This document shows, piece after piece, positions 43,532 through 56,426 of a stretch of 64,000 nucleotides of DNA; the stretch's first letter is position 1, and each line of letters starts with the position of its first letter. The stretch covers positions 63,835,838 to 63,899,837 of the forward strand of contig CM060691.1 of the NCBI GenBank assembly GCA_030686995.1. The letters are read 5' to 3'. This DNA is from Artemisia argyi. Taxonomy: Eukaryota; Streptophyta; Magnoliopsida; Asterales; Asteraceae. The translations under genes and the position numbers were made by a program. The notes below the pieces were generated by a model that ran no database searches, was not told the origin of the DNA, and was given only the letters and a program-made list of their open reading frames with translations.

Positions 43532-44339
43532 ATCCCCCACACTAAACTATTGCTAGTCCCTAGCAATACTGTTTTAAAAACTTGATGGGTTTTAAACTCT
43601 TTACCAAAAGCCATCACTTCTGGAGTAGCCAGGTGTAAGAACTGTGGCACACCTGATAACCGTGTGATTTTGAGCAAATCACCAGCTGTAAACGGATTTG
43701 ATTAGTCTTTACCAAAAGCCGTTTGCTTCTGGACTAGCCAGCTCTTGATGGAATAGTCAACATCTTGGGGAGCTGATTACCAATTATGGATTTTCCACTG
43801 CCTTTACCACAAGCCATAATCTTTCGGGCTAGCCAACTCATTTGCTTTTGAGGATATGGGGAGTTGAGGAACCATACAATTTTGGGGAAATTGCAAGCCG
43901 TAAATGGATTTGAGATGTCTTTACCAAGAGCCGTTTGCTCCTGGACTAGCCAATCCCTTTTCTCGTTTAGACAAGGCGGACTGATTACCACAAAAATTTT
44001 GAAGCACCAGTGAAAAAATTTTTAAAATTTTTGAAATTTTGGCTAAAACGGGGGTATTATATAGTAAAATGTGATAAGATTCACTAGAACAACGAATACC
44101 CCCCCCCCCCCCCCCCCACACTTAGCATGAATATTGTCCTCAATATTCAAAGTCCCGGCTATTTTGCCGACTCTTTGAACCTAAAAAGGCGACATTACAA
44201 GCTAAGAGTGGAAAACACCATTTTGTATTTTCACTTCTGTAATCATAGCATGGGGGACTCCCCCACACTTAGGGTGAAAACCCTATAAACGTGCTACTGT
44301 TTTTGTTTACCGAGTCGCTAGCTTGACTCGACCCCGAAT
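43532..44339 (-). other. C-2 3' non-coding region with hairpins
   Basis: Repeats the C-1 plan: hairpins at 43604-43623, 43712-43732, 43807-43827 (one stem base changed, CTTTCGG) and 43924-43944; a poly-C run of about 19 (44099-44117) at the internal purine-tract copy; stem-loop GAATATTG/CAATATTC (44129-44148); GAAA-loop stem (44270-44285); CGAGTC/GACTCG (44311-44330). No gene. Confidence 0.82.
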
Positions 44340-46652
44340 TCATTTGTCCTTGGGGAAGCATGATGTGGAAGAAACAATCTCAATCGGACTTTCATTCAAG
44401 ATGTTTGGACAAACATTTGAAGCACGTGAAAGTTCCACACCGATGAGATATAATCCCGGCTCAAGATAATGATACATGAAAATGCCGGGATCAAATATAG
44501 TGTTTTCATTCCCGAAGGAATGAAGAACAGGAGAAGTCACCCTGTAGGTGAAGAAAGGTAGAAAGATCTTGATGACAATCAAGATTGATTCATCATCATC
44601 AGAAAGAGAATTCATGATCGGTGTATCATGAATCTCATCATTTAGGCTCGTATGATCTAGACAGATTATGGGTGGGAGGGTTGGGATTTTGATATCAATC
44701 AAATTCTCAAGGTTGAGAATATTTCCCTCCGGACAACAAAGATCAACTTTGTCTAGATCAAAGTGAAAGTTATCATACTCCGGTGGAGATATGATATGAG
44801 TGAGTTCACCGGAGAACTCCTCAAAGGTGAATACATCATATTCGGGGAGAGAAATTTGAGAATGAGAAGTGGTAATGCCACTAATCTTCTCTCCCATATG
44901 ATCAAAGGTAAAGGCTTCAAACTCCGGAATAGGATCATCGGAGAAAATGTCACTATCCTTTATGGGGATAGGAGATGAAATAGGTTTCATTTTGAAAGCC
45001 TCGATTTTAGAAATGAGGAGATCGACATTCAATAATGTTGCACGAAGTGCTTCATCCTTGATTTCAGTGTCAATCTCGTCATTCTCTTCTTCTAAGCTGA
45101 CTAGCTCAGAAGGTAATTCTTCCATATAAATGATGTCTCCACAAGATAACGAATTGTCATCAGTAGAATCGGAGAACATCTCATCATGATTAGATGGGAA
45201 GAATAGAGGACGAGGAATATCACACATATGATCAAAAGTTCCCTGTGACTCTCTCGGGATTGGGACAAGGATCTCATCACTAGACTTTATTAATTCGTCC
45301 GATTCCTTACTAGGAACAGTGCTAAGATGCTTATCCCCCATGATCAGAGAGTGAGTGTGAACTTCTGGTGTGATAACAGCAGGTTGAGATGGAATCTCAA
45401 CCGACGAGATTTCATCTGATGAACTGGAAGAATCATCATCACGAATATCTTCATCATCACTGTCATCATGAATGAAACGAAACTGAGAGCTGGATCTGGC
45501 TGCTTTTTCTTTTGCATATGCTTCCCTAACAGCTTTTTCAAAAGCATCTTTCGAATCAATTTTAGCAACCTGCTCTTCAGTCAATAATTCGGCCATGTAT
45601 TTCTCATGTGAATTTAGAGTAAATGAAAATTGCGGGGGTGGGGATTTGTCAAAACCGGAAGGTTGACATTGATAATCATCATGAGGACCCCCACAATTTA
45701 CACAAGAAACACTGGGTGCATTATGAAGTGTTGTGGTACCCAACTCCATAAGTTATTTCAATATCTCAAGAGCCTCTATTAAAATGTCTTGCTCAGTAAC
45801 AAGAGGAGTTGTGTGAATCATTTGGTGCTGTGGAGGTGGGTTTGAAAATGAATAGTCGTAATTGTTACAAGGAAATGGATTCCTTGTTTGACAATCCGAG
45901 CTAAAATGAGGACCTCCACAGTACTCACAACAGTAAAACTGTTGAGTTTGGCTTGGTGTATTTTGATACGAAGCATCATTGAAATTTGGGTAATATGATT
46001 CTTGCTCGTATGAATGTGATGGGTAATCGAAAAAATTTGAAGAGTCGTTGAATGAGTTTTGATTAGGATCATAAGCAAATGAATTACTCGACCCACAAAA
46101 CAAACAACTCCCGTTTTGAATATCATTACCACATTGCACACATGTACACCAACGACATGGAAAACCGAAAAGCGGGTCACCACAACTGACACAAGGAACA
46201 AAATCTGGAGGTGGGACAAGTGGTGTGCTCTGAGAGCTAGGAATTTCCACCACTTCCATTATGGTCTCGGGTTTTTGTTTTTGATAAATGTGAAGATTGG
46301 GTAAGTCGTTCTTTTCAGTTACTGCCCTAAGCTCAGCACGTATGCTTGACAAACTTTTAACCGTAAACCGTGAAAGGTTAGGATCAATTCTTGACGGTTT
46401 AGGAGCAATTGTGAGCTTAGGTTCTTGGACAACCGTAGGTTGGACGTATTTAGCACTTCCATCGTCAGAGGGAAGTACAGGGTCCTTTGTCACCTCGGTT
46501 TCTAGATTCATTTCCCTCACCAGAGAGGGAATAGGAATCGAAGGTCCATCATAATCACTACGACATCTCGATATTTTTGACAAGGCCATAAGTTTTTCAA
46601 TTTTGCTCTAAAAGGCCCATTGCTCAAAAAAATCGTCATCAAGAGATGTCAT
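44340..46652 (-). pseudogene. C-2 double zinc-ribbon / Gag-like ORF (two stops)
   Basis: A single frame of 770 codons plus stop, from ATG at 46652 to 44340, broken only by TAG at 46608-46610 and TAA at 45753-45755. It contains the same double zinc ribbon and two CX2CX3HX4C knuckles as C-1, and keeps the segment that C-1 deleted (KDAFEKAVREAYAKEKAARS) plus the acidic half and the end FLPFFTYRVTSPVL...FPKDK. The damage in C-1 lies at other sites, so the ancestral protein was about 770 aa. Confidence 0.82.
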
Positions 46653-46845
46653 TTAGAATTATACATGAGAGGGATATAAGAAGGTAGAATCAAACGGATA
46701 GAGGGTAAGGAAAAATATTTTTGGGCTTTTATGGAAAAATATGAACAAAGATGGATAAATATACAGCGGATGTATATCCCGATTCACCAATACGCAAAAC
46801 CGTTTAGAATAGCGCGCACACCTCCCCGGCAGCGGCGCCAAAAAT
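46653..46845 (-). other. C-2 leader and primer-binding site
   Basis: Primer site TGGCGCCGCTGCCGGGGA (element sense) at 46823-46840, identical to C-1. No gene. Confidence 0.78.
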
Positions 46846-49800
46846 TGATTGATGCTAAACCACCAACTTAAATTGACCAAGGAATGGTCAACAAAGTCAA
46901 ATAGCTTAGATCAATGCTCCGTGTAATATAAGGTATCACCGGGTCGTTATGTCCCGACGAGGTGTGATGGTTATTCAAACGGATCTGTGATCGGGTGAAT
47001 TTGGATAAAAAAGGGTTTGAGTGTGATTAAACTAGGGAATCTACAAAGAAATAGCTTAAACAAGCTATATGAATAAGATTATGAAATCAGAAAAACCAGA
47101 AACGATTTAAACCTAAAAACGCGTACGTTCAGTTTTAAGTAACGTGAACGTACAAAATAAAACGCGAGTTTTGGTAAAATAAAATACTTACAAAAGAGAA
47201 AATCACATTTTTACAATCCTAATAATAAAAGAAACTTTTTAGAAAATTAAAATTACTTTTTACACTATTTAATTAATTACTATTAATTAAATACTATTTA
47301 TTAATTACTTATTAATTATTTAAATTAACCTAAATTATAACTAATTATGAAATTATACTAAAAATATGAAAAATAAATTTGGAAAAATTTAAAATATTAT
47401 AAAACTAATTTTCAAACTTAAAATATATTTTTCCTACTTTTTATATAATTACTATTAATTAAAAACTACTTTAAATTAATTAAAATTACACTAAATAATA
47501 GGAAAATGCAAAATAAGCTTAGAAAAATAAAATTAAAACTTAGAAAAATCTAAAATATTATAAAACTAATTTTAAAACAGAAAATATATTTTTAAGACTA
47601 TTTAAATAATTATTATTAATTATTAACTAATTAGTAATTAATAAAAACTAATATTAATTATTAAAAATACTAAATGAAAAGAGAAAAATATGAAAAATTT
47701 ACAGAAATTATTTTACAACTATATGAACTTAAGAAAATTATAAAAACAGAAAGTGCTTAAGGAAAATAAGCTTCTTAAATAGAAGCTATCACTTAAGGAA
47801 AATTTGATTTTTTTGAGTTTTCTTTTTACAAAACTACTTTAATACCTAAATTATGAAACTTTAATAAAAGAACTTTGGTTGGAATGCTTATAAATAAGCA
47901 AATGGCGAGCTTAAGCCATGACAGTTGACTTTGGTCAACAGTCAAGGCTAAACGCTTGGAATTAAGCTCAAAGCTGAGATCAGTGGTGATTTAAGGTATG
48001 AATAAGCTAAAGGAACAAGTTTAAAGCTAAAACACCAATGGTGGTACCCTGAATAAGCCAATAAGGAAAAATAAGCACAATGAGCACCTTGCTCAAAACA
48101 GAAAAAGGGACAAATTTAAGAGCTGTCCAAGGGGCCCACTAGGAGGATTGGGGGCACAAAATTGGGTGCAATGGTGAGCCACCCACCTAGGGAGCTCAAA
48201 GAACCAAGAATTGAACCCTGGGACCCACTGTGGAGGGCTACAGCCACCACCAAAGGTGGTGGTTGAGTGGTGAGGCTGCTGATGCAGGGGAGTGATGCCC
48301 CCTGCAAATGTGTTTGGGGCAAAGTGGGGCCCAGGGAAAAATTCCTAAAAATACAAACTATGTAGGATTCCAAATATAAGCTGATAGACTACAAATTACA
48401 ACAAGTTTTAAACTATGAAAGCTAACACAAAATTCAAATTAAATCTGTGAAGTTTTGGAAAAATCTGAAAGGTGCACAATTGACTTTTTAAGAAAAACTT
48501 GATATCTTGACTTTCTTGAACTTCTGATTGATCCTACATGTTAAATAAGTTGTAATATGCTAGAATACACTTAAATTAAGTTAAAACTACTAAAGATAAA
48601 CTGAAATGAGGTTTTGTGGGACTCAATTTCTTCACAGTCAACTGTGAGGGGATCTTATTGATGATTTTGACTTTTACTGAGATTGTAACCACTAAGATGA
48701 ACAAAATAAGTCTACTAAAGCCTAAGGAACTTAATTAAACCAGCAAAAGTCACAAATAACAACAACAATACACCCAAACAGTGTTAACCAAACACCCCTT
48801 AATGAAACTGAAATGACAGACTTCAAAGAAATCAACCAAACTAAACCATAAACATGATTTCTAAACTTACCTTAACATTAAATAAACATGTTTGAACTGA
48901 AATAAACACCAATTTACATATGCTATAGTAAATTACAAAAAATTATAACAAGCTTACAGTGAGATCAACTGAGACAGAGATACCAAGGTAACCAAAACAC
49001 AACCTACAGCCTACCACTAGGCACTAAACCCTCAGTAATCCAAAATTAGCTAAGAACCTGCTTCCTTTCCTCTTGAAACTTGATTTTTTATTTTTCTTTA
49101 TTTTTCTTGATTTTTTGATTATTTTGCTTTTATGAAATGAAACTGGCTTCAAAGCTTTGATAGCTTTATAAAAACTTATTAGTACTTTGATTGAGCTTAA
49201 AGAAGCACTTAAAACAGCATTTAACAATATATATAGCAAATTTGTCAATTTTGCCAAAATAATGCATAAACTGAATTTGTGAATTAAACTGAAATTAAGG
49301 TTTAAACAAAGCTTGTATTAATCAAACTAAACTGGGTACAACTTGAATTTAAGACTGAATTTAAAGGTTTTACAACAGAAATTAAAAGTCTACACTACAA
49401 ATGGTCTAAAAACATGTGACAACTATAATCTTCTCATTTTCTTCATCTTTATAGCTCCTGGAGTCCAACTTTGACTTTCCCATTTGATTGTAGCCCTTGG
49501 ATTTGTCCATTGAATCCTAGCCGTTCAAAATGGATTTTTGGCGCGAAAATTGGGTTTGGCAGATGTGGTGTTTGGTGTGGGTAATAAATGAGGGTTGGAG
49601 GGGGGTTGAATGTAGGTGAGCATTTATGATAGTTGGTGAAAGTATCATGGAGGGGGGGGGGAACAAGAGCCTGGTAATTAGGGGATGGTTAGGGAAGATG
49701 AACAGTGAACCGTGGGGTTGGGGGTTTGACCTGGGTCAACGACCAGGGTTAATATTATACGGGGTGGGTTGGATTTATTTTTGGGCTTGGAGTGTGGTTT

Positions 49801-50510
49801 GGGCCTGGGGATGGTTTGGTTTTGGTTTTAGACTAAGATAATAAAAGGGAATCCGTTTGGTGTAGTATATAATCACAAGGACCAGTATTGCAATTTGGCT
49901 AAACTTGAGGGACTGAGATGTAAAATTCCAAAATTAACTCAAGGGTCCAAACTTGCCAAGTAACAATATTTCTAAAACCATTTTTTTCATTTTCATTTTT
50001 CAAAATTTCCCGGGGACCAAATTTGTAAATTTCCAAACCTCGGGGACCATTCTTTCCATTTTGTGAAAAACTTTTATCCAAGGATCCATATTGAATATTT
50101 TTAACCTTCCAAGGATTATAAATGGTTTTCCATCCAAAAATATCCCACCAGGGACCAAATCTGCCAAAATCTAAAACTCCAGGGACCAAACTGTAAATTT
50201 CCAAAACTTTTCCAATTTTTCACCAAAGGACTAAATATGACAACTTATGATTTCAAAATGATCTTTGGTGATAATTTTCAATATTTTGAATATCCAGGGA
50301 CTAGTTTTGTCATTTTATGAAAGTTGGGGGACTGAAACTGCCAATTTTGCAAACTTTGTACGTTTTTCATCTGTTTTTGCTCGTTTTGCATCTAAAACAT
50401 ATAAAACACAATTTTGAAATATTTTCAGTATTTTGATGCATTACTGAGTATTTTTGTATGTTTTGCAGTTTATATTAGACCAAAAATGATGAGTGTTTGA
50501 GCACTCATCA
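46846..50510 (-). repeat. 5' LTR of C-2, complete
   Basis: 3665 bp, plus-strand ends TGATTGATGC and GAGCACTCATCA. Inverted repeat GTACGTTCA/TGAACGTAC at 47123-47153; AT-rich tract about 47220-47760; the uninterrupted A-5 target CCAGGGTTAATATT near 49743; GGGAC-type degenerate repeats about 49870-50340. Confidence 0.93.
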
Positions 50511-51484
50511 AAGAACAAAAATGAAATGAAATCTAATTAAACTAGTGGTGTGAACAATAATGGGGAGAGTTGTGTTTACTTAGGTTTCAGTACTCCCTAG
50601 ATATCTTTTACAGGTTGATAGTTTGTTACAATTGCATAGACGACGGGTCGTAATCCTTAATACCAGTCGTAGGGCCGTGTACAATATTCCCTAACTCTAT
50701 AGGATCCTACTTGACTCCTATGTCGAGCCGCTAGAAGCTCCTAACATGGAATCATTAGAATTCTCCTATGCATTAAATACAACCAAAAATCATAGTACAC
50801 CTTTGATCATATTTCTTAAGACGTTCAAGCATGTCACCAATGGAAGTCTGCCAGTTTTCTTAAGCCTAACATCGAATACAATCATCCGTAACAACTATAA
50901 ACAAACAATCAACCCATAATTAACATCTAGGTTTCACTACATCTAAGCAAATACACAAGAGATCTAGCCAAGCATGTTAAATTCTAATGAATGAAAATGG
51001 CAAAACTATATATAGATTTTATAGGGTGACGGTGTCAAGAAGGAAATTCTGACGCCGTCAACTCGCCGCCCATAATGAAATCGAATTGCCTAGATCCAGT
51101 TTTGACGCCGTCATGTGTAATATTACTCTGGGCCGTCACTCTTATTTGGACCATGACGGCCTATGGTGACGTCGTCATGTCCCTAGTGTAAAACTCTTCT
51201 GGATCGTCACGGACATTATCCACTTTCACCTCTTGTATTACTCTTGATGTCGTCACTTGAGAACTCTTGACGCCGTAAGGTACTGTTCCCAGCAAGGAGA
51301 ATTAAGACTTTGTCGTTTTCTTCACTTTTATGCTCCAAAAACGTCCAAAATGCTTCCTTTTCCAGAATTCACTCCAAAAGTACCTAAAATGACAAAATGA
51401 ACGGTTTAGGGCATTATTTGATCAAATAAATTTGAATCCTGGCTAAAATGACCCCCTAAAAACGGTTCATTTTTCGCCTCATCA
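50511..51484 (-). repeat. Partial 3' LTR of A-6
   Basis: 974 bp matching the right part of 56427-57873. It begins at the C array boundary, and about 0.2 kb near 50985 is missing relative to the 5' LTR. Confidence 0.87.
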
Positions 51485-53820
51485 AATACCCTTACACTTG
51501 AGATTTGCTTGTTCTCAAGCAAATGCGTTTTTATTCTAAACAAAAAACAAGTTAGGGGTCATTTAACACTATTATAAAAGTAATTACAACAAATAATCGT
51601 TCCACTAAAGACCAAAGACAACCACGAAGGTCATACACTAGCACCTCACAAATAGTGTTTAGATACTCACATCTCTCGGGTGTATTATAAAAGTAATTAC
51701 AATAAATAGTGTTTAGATACTCCACCACATAGCGTAAGCACCTAAGATAAACTATCAAAGAGGTCTTTCAAAGGGTTATAACGTTAGGTGTAGGGATATA
51801 GAATACATGGTTTTGTTGGATAAAGGCAATCTTTACTGGTGGCGAATTAATCATCTTGGTTAATTACATGTACAATATGGCGTTGCTAAGCCAAGACTCG
51901 ACTCGACTTAAGCTAATAAATCAAAAATAACAAAATCTCAAAATAAACATAGAATGAAATGGGATGGTAGTCCGTATGTTTTTTCTATTTTTTTCTTTTT
52001 CTATTACTTTTTTCGATTTCTATTTTTTTTTTCATACACTCGTACCATGCCATCCAAAATAATACATCATAGGGAATATACATTCCCCTTACACTTGAAT
52101 TTTTACATACTTTACAATAAACTAATCTAATGACTTGAATCAAGATAATCAAAACACTTGGAGTACTTTTTAAGATTAACGCACATATGGGGGTAATAAT
52201 ATGATGGTCTTCCCCATTACTCCATAACACAAGTACTTTACCCATGAGTCCCAATCGTCCCAAAACAATATGTACAAGGATATGACTCGACTTAGCAACC
52301 ATGTAATCAATTAGATAATTAACTGAGGGTTTAAACAAATAATAATAATGCACTAAAGATGAGTGCATACACGGAAGGCTAAGGCGATTTAAGTGGGTTG
52401 TAACCAATTCTTCCTTTAAGTAAGATGCTTAAAGTTAGAAACGAAAAGATAGGCTCGGAGGGGTGTACTAGGGGTTTCGTGTACTAAAAATGAATACAAC
52501 GCTAAGGTATGGGAAAAATTAGTTGACTTTACTAGCCAAGTAATATGACTTAAATGGTCAAGTAATTATGATACGGGTTTAACACAAGTGTGATCCTAAT
52601 ACCTCTTATCATGTAGTAAATCCTACTACACGAATGTAGTCTCACTAGCGGTCTCGGAATGCATCACTAACGCAAGTTCTAGAATCTAAATACTGCCGGT
52701 ACACTCATAAGCACTAATAATGAATGCTTTTCCTATCAAATCTAAAGGCGAACCTCACATATTTGGGTGGAAAATTTTTCTGAATGGTGCGGTTTTGTGC
52801 TAGTCATACGACTCCTATCCATGAGACGCTTGCTAAGGCTAAAGTTTCACTCCAAAATGTTGTAAAAAATTTTAAATTTGGCGCTAAAATTACACTAACA
52901 AGTATTTCTCTTAGTTTTATTACACACCTACCATCAAACAAACAAACTCAAGTGCAATGGTATCCTATAAGGTATCATCATTTTCCTCCCCTTACACTTA
53001 GGGTGAACATGTCCCCAATGTTCAATTAAAGAATGTAAAAGTGAAATAGGTAAAAGAATGAAATCAAATACTCCCCTGTTTCATTCGATGTGGATAGTGT
53101 GGTAACAAGGTTAGATCTTCCTCCAAGAAAATGAACAATCAAAGCTTCCCTTCCAGAAATATAAATCATCTTCTTGTCATATGTAACCTGTTAAACCTGA
53201 GAAAACAAACAAGGCAACCTTGCGTAAAATCGGCGGCAATCTATATATACTAACAAGTCCTAGAAAACAATGTAAGATATAATGCTTGTGGAATGAATGT
53301 TTGCAGATTTCCTGGAGTTTATAAAACTAAAGAATTAACAAAAACTTCAAGACTCTGTTAGAAAAACAAAACTAGCAAAATTTCCAGAATTTTACACATG
53401 ACGCCGTCAGGAGTTAACTGCTGACGTCGTCAGAAGTGACCTGCAGAAATCTTTATGTTAAGTTTCTAGAAAATTTCTGGAAAAACTTATGTCCTACTTC
53501 CTGGAGAATCCTGCAAAACATCATTATGACTCGATTCAAGCATTTGACTCTAACAAATACTAATACACATGTTCATTTAATATTGTGGAGAATCATGATC
53601 AATTTCGTTTCTTAAAAACATATTTGGGGTTTCCCCTTACACTTACCTTTTGCGAAATACCTTTGTATGAAGTTAATACGAAGTTAAACGACAAAATAAA
53701 GCATTTTCACAATTTTAGTTTTGAAACATGATCTACCAACAATAAAATAAAGCATGCATACGGAAACAAATAACAATCAAACAAATTAAAATCACACAAA
53801 ACATGGGTTGCGTCCCAAGA

Positions 53821-53859
<39 letters not shown>

Positions 53860-53900
53860 TTATTTACGAGTCTTGTAGCTAGACTCAAGGTCATGGGCTA
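51485..53900 (-). other. Non-coding 3' interior of A-6
   Basis: Family A plan with some decay: terminal purine tract and stem-loop; rearranged stretch near 51660-51720 (repeated TGTTTAGATACTC); T-rich tract (51976-52034); damaged GAACAT...CAATGTTC stem-loop (about 53005-53023); twin sites TGACGCCGTCA (53399) and TGACGTCGTCA (53422); poly-T (53826-53852); post-stop hairpin (53868-53886). No gene. Confidence 0.78.
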
Positions 53901-54886
53901 TCACGTGACCTCATCATTGGTCTCATTCTCTAGGTCATCTCCAATATTAGTTTTGTATTCCGGACCTAGTTGCAAGCATTCTTTGTAGAAACCAAGTATT
54001 TTATTCATAACATATTCTACTCCTCTACGTCTATCCTCATTGTTCCTATAGTAAACCGCTTGTTTGTGTTCCTTTTCTATGTTTGATAGGAGGCGGTATT
54101 GTTCAATCTTATAGGGCATTTGGTAAGCAATCTCATCATTCTCTTCCTTGAATCTAACTATCCCTAGGGTCGGGTCATAACTCATCTTAGAAGCTTCAAT
54201 GAATGGCTTTCCAAACATTACTTGACTTAGGTAAGAATCTATTACCGGACAAGTATCCTCCACTATTATAAAGTCGGTAACATAAGTGAAGTTTCCTACA
54301 AATACATGCAATCCTTTCACTCTTCCTACAAAATTACTTATCAAATTCTTGCGGGGCATCATCCTATAACCAAGTTGCTTCTTCATTACCAATTATAATA
54401 AGTCCTAGTCATGATGTTTATAGGAGACCTAGGATCGATATAAGCTTTCCATACATGCATATGCCCAATGTTGCATGGTATGCTGATGTTAGAGGGGTCA
54501 CCTACTTTAATAAGGGGTGAACCAAGGATATATGGTGTCTCGGGATCAACGAATAAATCCTTGTGATATTCCCGTTCTTCCTTGGTGGGCAACTTATCAA
54601 AGTACTCTTCTACGTTTTCTACTTCCTCTAACTTTTCTCCCTTATTAACCTCAACTTCCTTAATTTCATCCCTAGTCTCGGTTTCTATTCCAACTTCATC
54701 CTTGTCACTTTCTTCTGTATCCTTATCTTTTAGCTTAATAGTGACAACATTGACAAATTGGACGTGTTTGGATGACGAGGGGTCCTTAATTTGGATTCCG
54801 CTATTGGCATCCCTAGGGTCCTTTCTAGGTGTAGTTAGCGCTTGGTTGTTGAGGGCTTTCAATAAGTTGTCAATCTTATTGGCCAT
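53901..54886 (-). pseudogene. A-6 protease-like ORF with inactive site (frameshifted)
   Basis: Two overlapping open stretches (54386-54886 and 53901-54392) join by a one-base shift after RTYYNW. The first is Lys/Glu-rich, then FVDPETPYILGSPL and IPCNIGHMHVWKAYIDPRSPINIM. The second has VFVGNFTYVTDFIIVED, LSQVMFGKPFIEASKM, AYQMPYKIEQY and a charged C-terminus RRRGVEYVMNKILGFYKECLQLGPEY, ending NDEVT. The place of the retropepsin D-S-G reads YIDPRSP, so catalysis is unlikely although the fold seems kept. A-3 and A-5 carry relatives. I recall this family as frequent in Asteraceae annotations. Confidence 0.75.
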
Positions 54887-56257
54887 CTCCGTTTGTTATT
54901 GATTGAATTCGGTTTCAAACTTAGGTATGCGAGCTTCTTGAGATGCCATAAACTTGGACATCAACCCTTCAAGATTGTTGGTACTTCCATAGTTATTAGA
55001 AGGATTGTTGTTGAAAGTACAGTTGGAGGGTGGACCATTTGGTTGGTAACGATTAGACGGATTGGAAGAATTGTTTTGGTTTTGTTTCCACCTAAGGTTC
55101 GGGTGATTTTTCCAAGAAGGGTTGTAGGAATCACCGTAAGGGTTTGGCTTGGTTTGGTTTTGGAAGCATTGTTTTGGTTTTGTTTCCACCTAAGGTTCGG
55201 GTGATTTTTCCAAGAAGGGTTGTAGGAATCACCGTAAGGGTTTGGCTTGGGTTTGAAAGTGTACCACTTGTCTCCCGCTTCGTCGGTACGCGAGGATGCA
55301 TACTCCGCAAAAGCTGTTCCGGGGAGTTCCACGCAATCACGAGTGTCATGGGGACCACTACATAATTTACATGAAGAAGTGATTTTGTTCACTTGGCTTG
55401 AAGGCTTAGGAGCTTTGTAAGATTTCATGAGAAACTTGACTTGGTCCTTAATTTCCATGATCCTACGGTCGGGAGTGCTAGAATTGTTCGAAGGCAAAGA
55501 TATTGCCTTGACCGTTTTGTTCAAATCACGGGGATCATTCCAACTTTTGTTGTCATAGAGAGCAAGATCTTCTATGAGTTCCCATGATTCTTCCGCACTT
55601 AGATCACGTAGCTTACCACCGGCCAATTGGTCAATGGTTCGCCTTCTGGAGAGATCGATATGGTCATAGAAGATTTGGACTTGGAGCCAAAGATCTATGC
55701 CATGATGAGGGACTTTTTGGAGTAAGTCCTTGAAACGAGTCCATGCTTCATATAAAGTTTCACCTTGACGTTGTTGGAACATAAAGATATCATTTCTAAG
55801 CTTTGTAGTTCTCCCCGGTGGGAAAAATTGAGCAAGGAAACGAGTGGTGAGATCATCCCATGAGGTGATGGATCCCGCGGGTAAACGTTCAAGCCATTGA
55901 CTAGCTTGATCACGTAGAGAGAATTAGAATAGGCGTAATCGGGTCGACTCTTTAGTTGTAACATCAAGGTTTATAGAATCTACGATTTTAAGGAAATCTT
56001 TGACATGTTGATTAGGATCTTCGGAACGAAGTCCATGGAATGCACATCCGCTTTGCACCAACCGGATGGTGTCGGATCGCAAGGAGGACACATTACCTCC
56101 TTGAGTGAGCTCAATAGTGTTTCGATAGCCTTGGTGGCTAGGACGGGAATACTCTCCTAGGGTTCGGGACCTAAGAGATTGGACTGCTAGTGGTGGGTTT
56201 TGTGGGTGGTTTTGTTGTGGTGGGTTGATGGGTTCAAAGATGTTACCACCTTACATG
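54887..56257 (-). pseudogene. A-6 gag (stops and a 98-bp duplication)
   Basis: Upstream translation gives RLVQSGCAFHGLRSEDP, LRLF-stop-FSLRDQASQWLERLPAGSI (stop near 55926) and FLAQFFPPGRTTKLRN, the Gag domain of LTR elements. From 55782: YEAWTRFKDLLQKVPHHGID, SAEESWELIEDLALYD, then the knuckle CKLCSGPHDTRDC (CX2CX3HX4C) and an Asn/Pro-rich tail. A 98-bp tandem duplication (about 55062-55257) shifts the frame, and TAA at 54896-54898 separates it from the protease-like part. An ATG directly followed by TAA near 56255 suggests a damaged start. Confidence 0.8.
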
Positions 56258-56426
56258 ATGTCGGATGGTAAAGATTACGAACTAAGACACGAAGAAATGA
56301 GATAGACTAAAGAAAACCTAAACATAAAAGTAAAATCTTGCTAGAAAGGAATCTAGCAAGTAGACCTAATAAAAAGAAATCCTAACCTAGACAATAACTA
56401 TTCCCTGGGTTGCGGCGCCAAAAACT
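56258..56426 (-). other. A-6 leader and primer-binding site
   Basis: Primer site TGGCGCCGCAACCCAGGGA (element sense) at 56402-56420. Leader hairpin at 56337-56360 is a perfect 9-bp stem (arms CTTGCTAGA and TCTAGCAAG). Confidence 0.75.

Larger units (their letters stand above)
29825..50510 (-). mobile_element. Tandem array of C elements (LTR-C1-LTR-C2-LTR), with A-5 inside
   Basis: Three C LTRs (29825-30180 partial; 33466-43531 split by A-5; 46846-50510) separate two almost identical interiors (30181-33465 and 43532-46845). Every LTR/interior join is correct: a purine tract on one side and a primer site on the other. The LTR edges, purine tract and 3' hairpins match B-1, but RT, RNase H and integrase are absent. 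The right flank is AAGAA (50511-50515); the left flank was lost at 29824. Confidence 0.88.
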
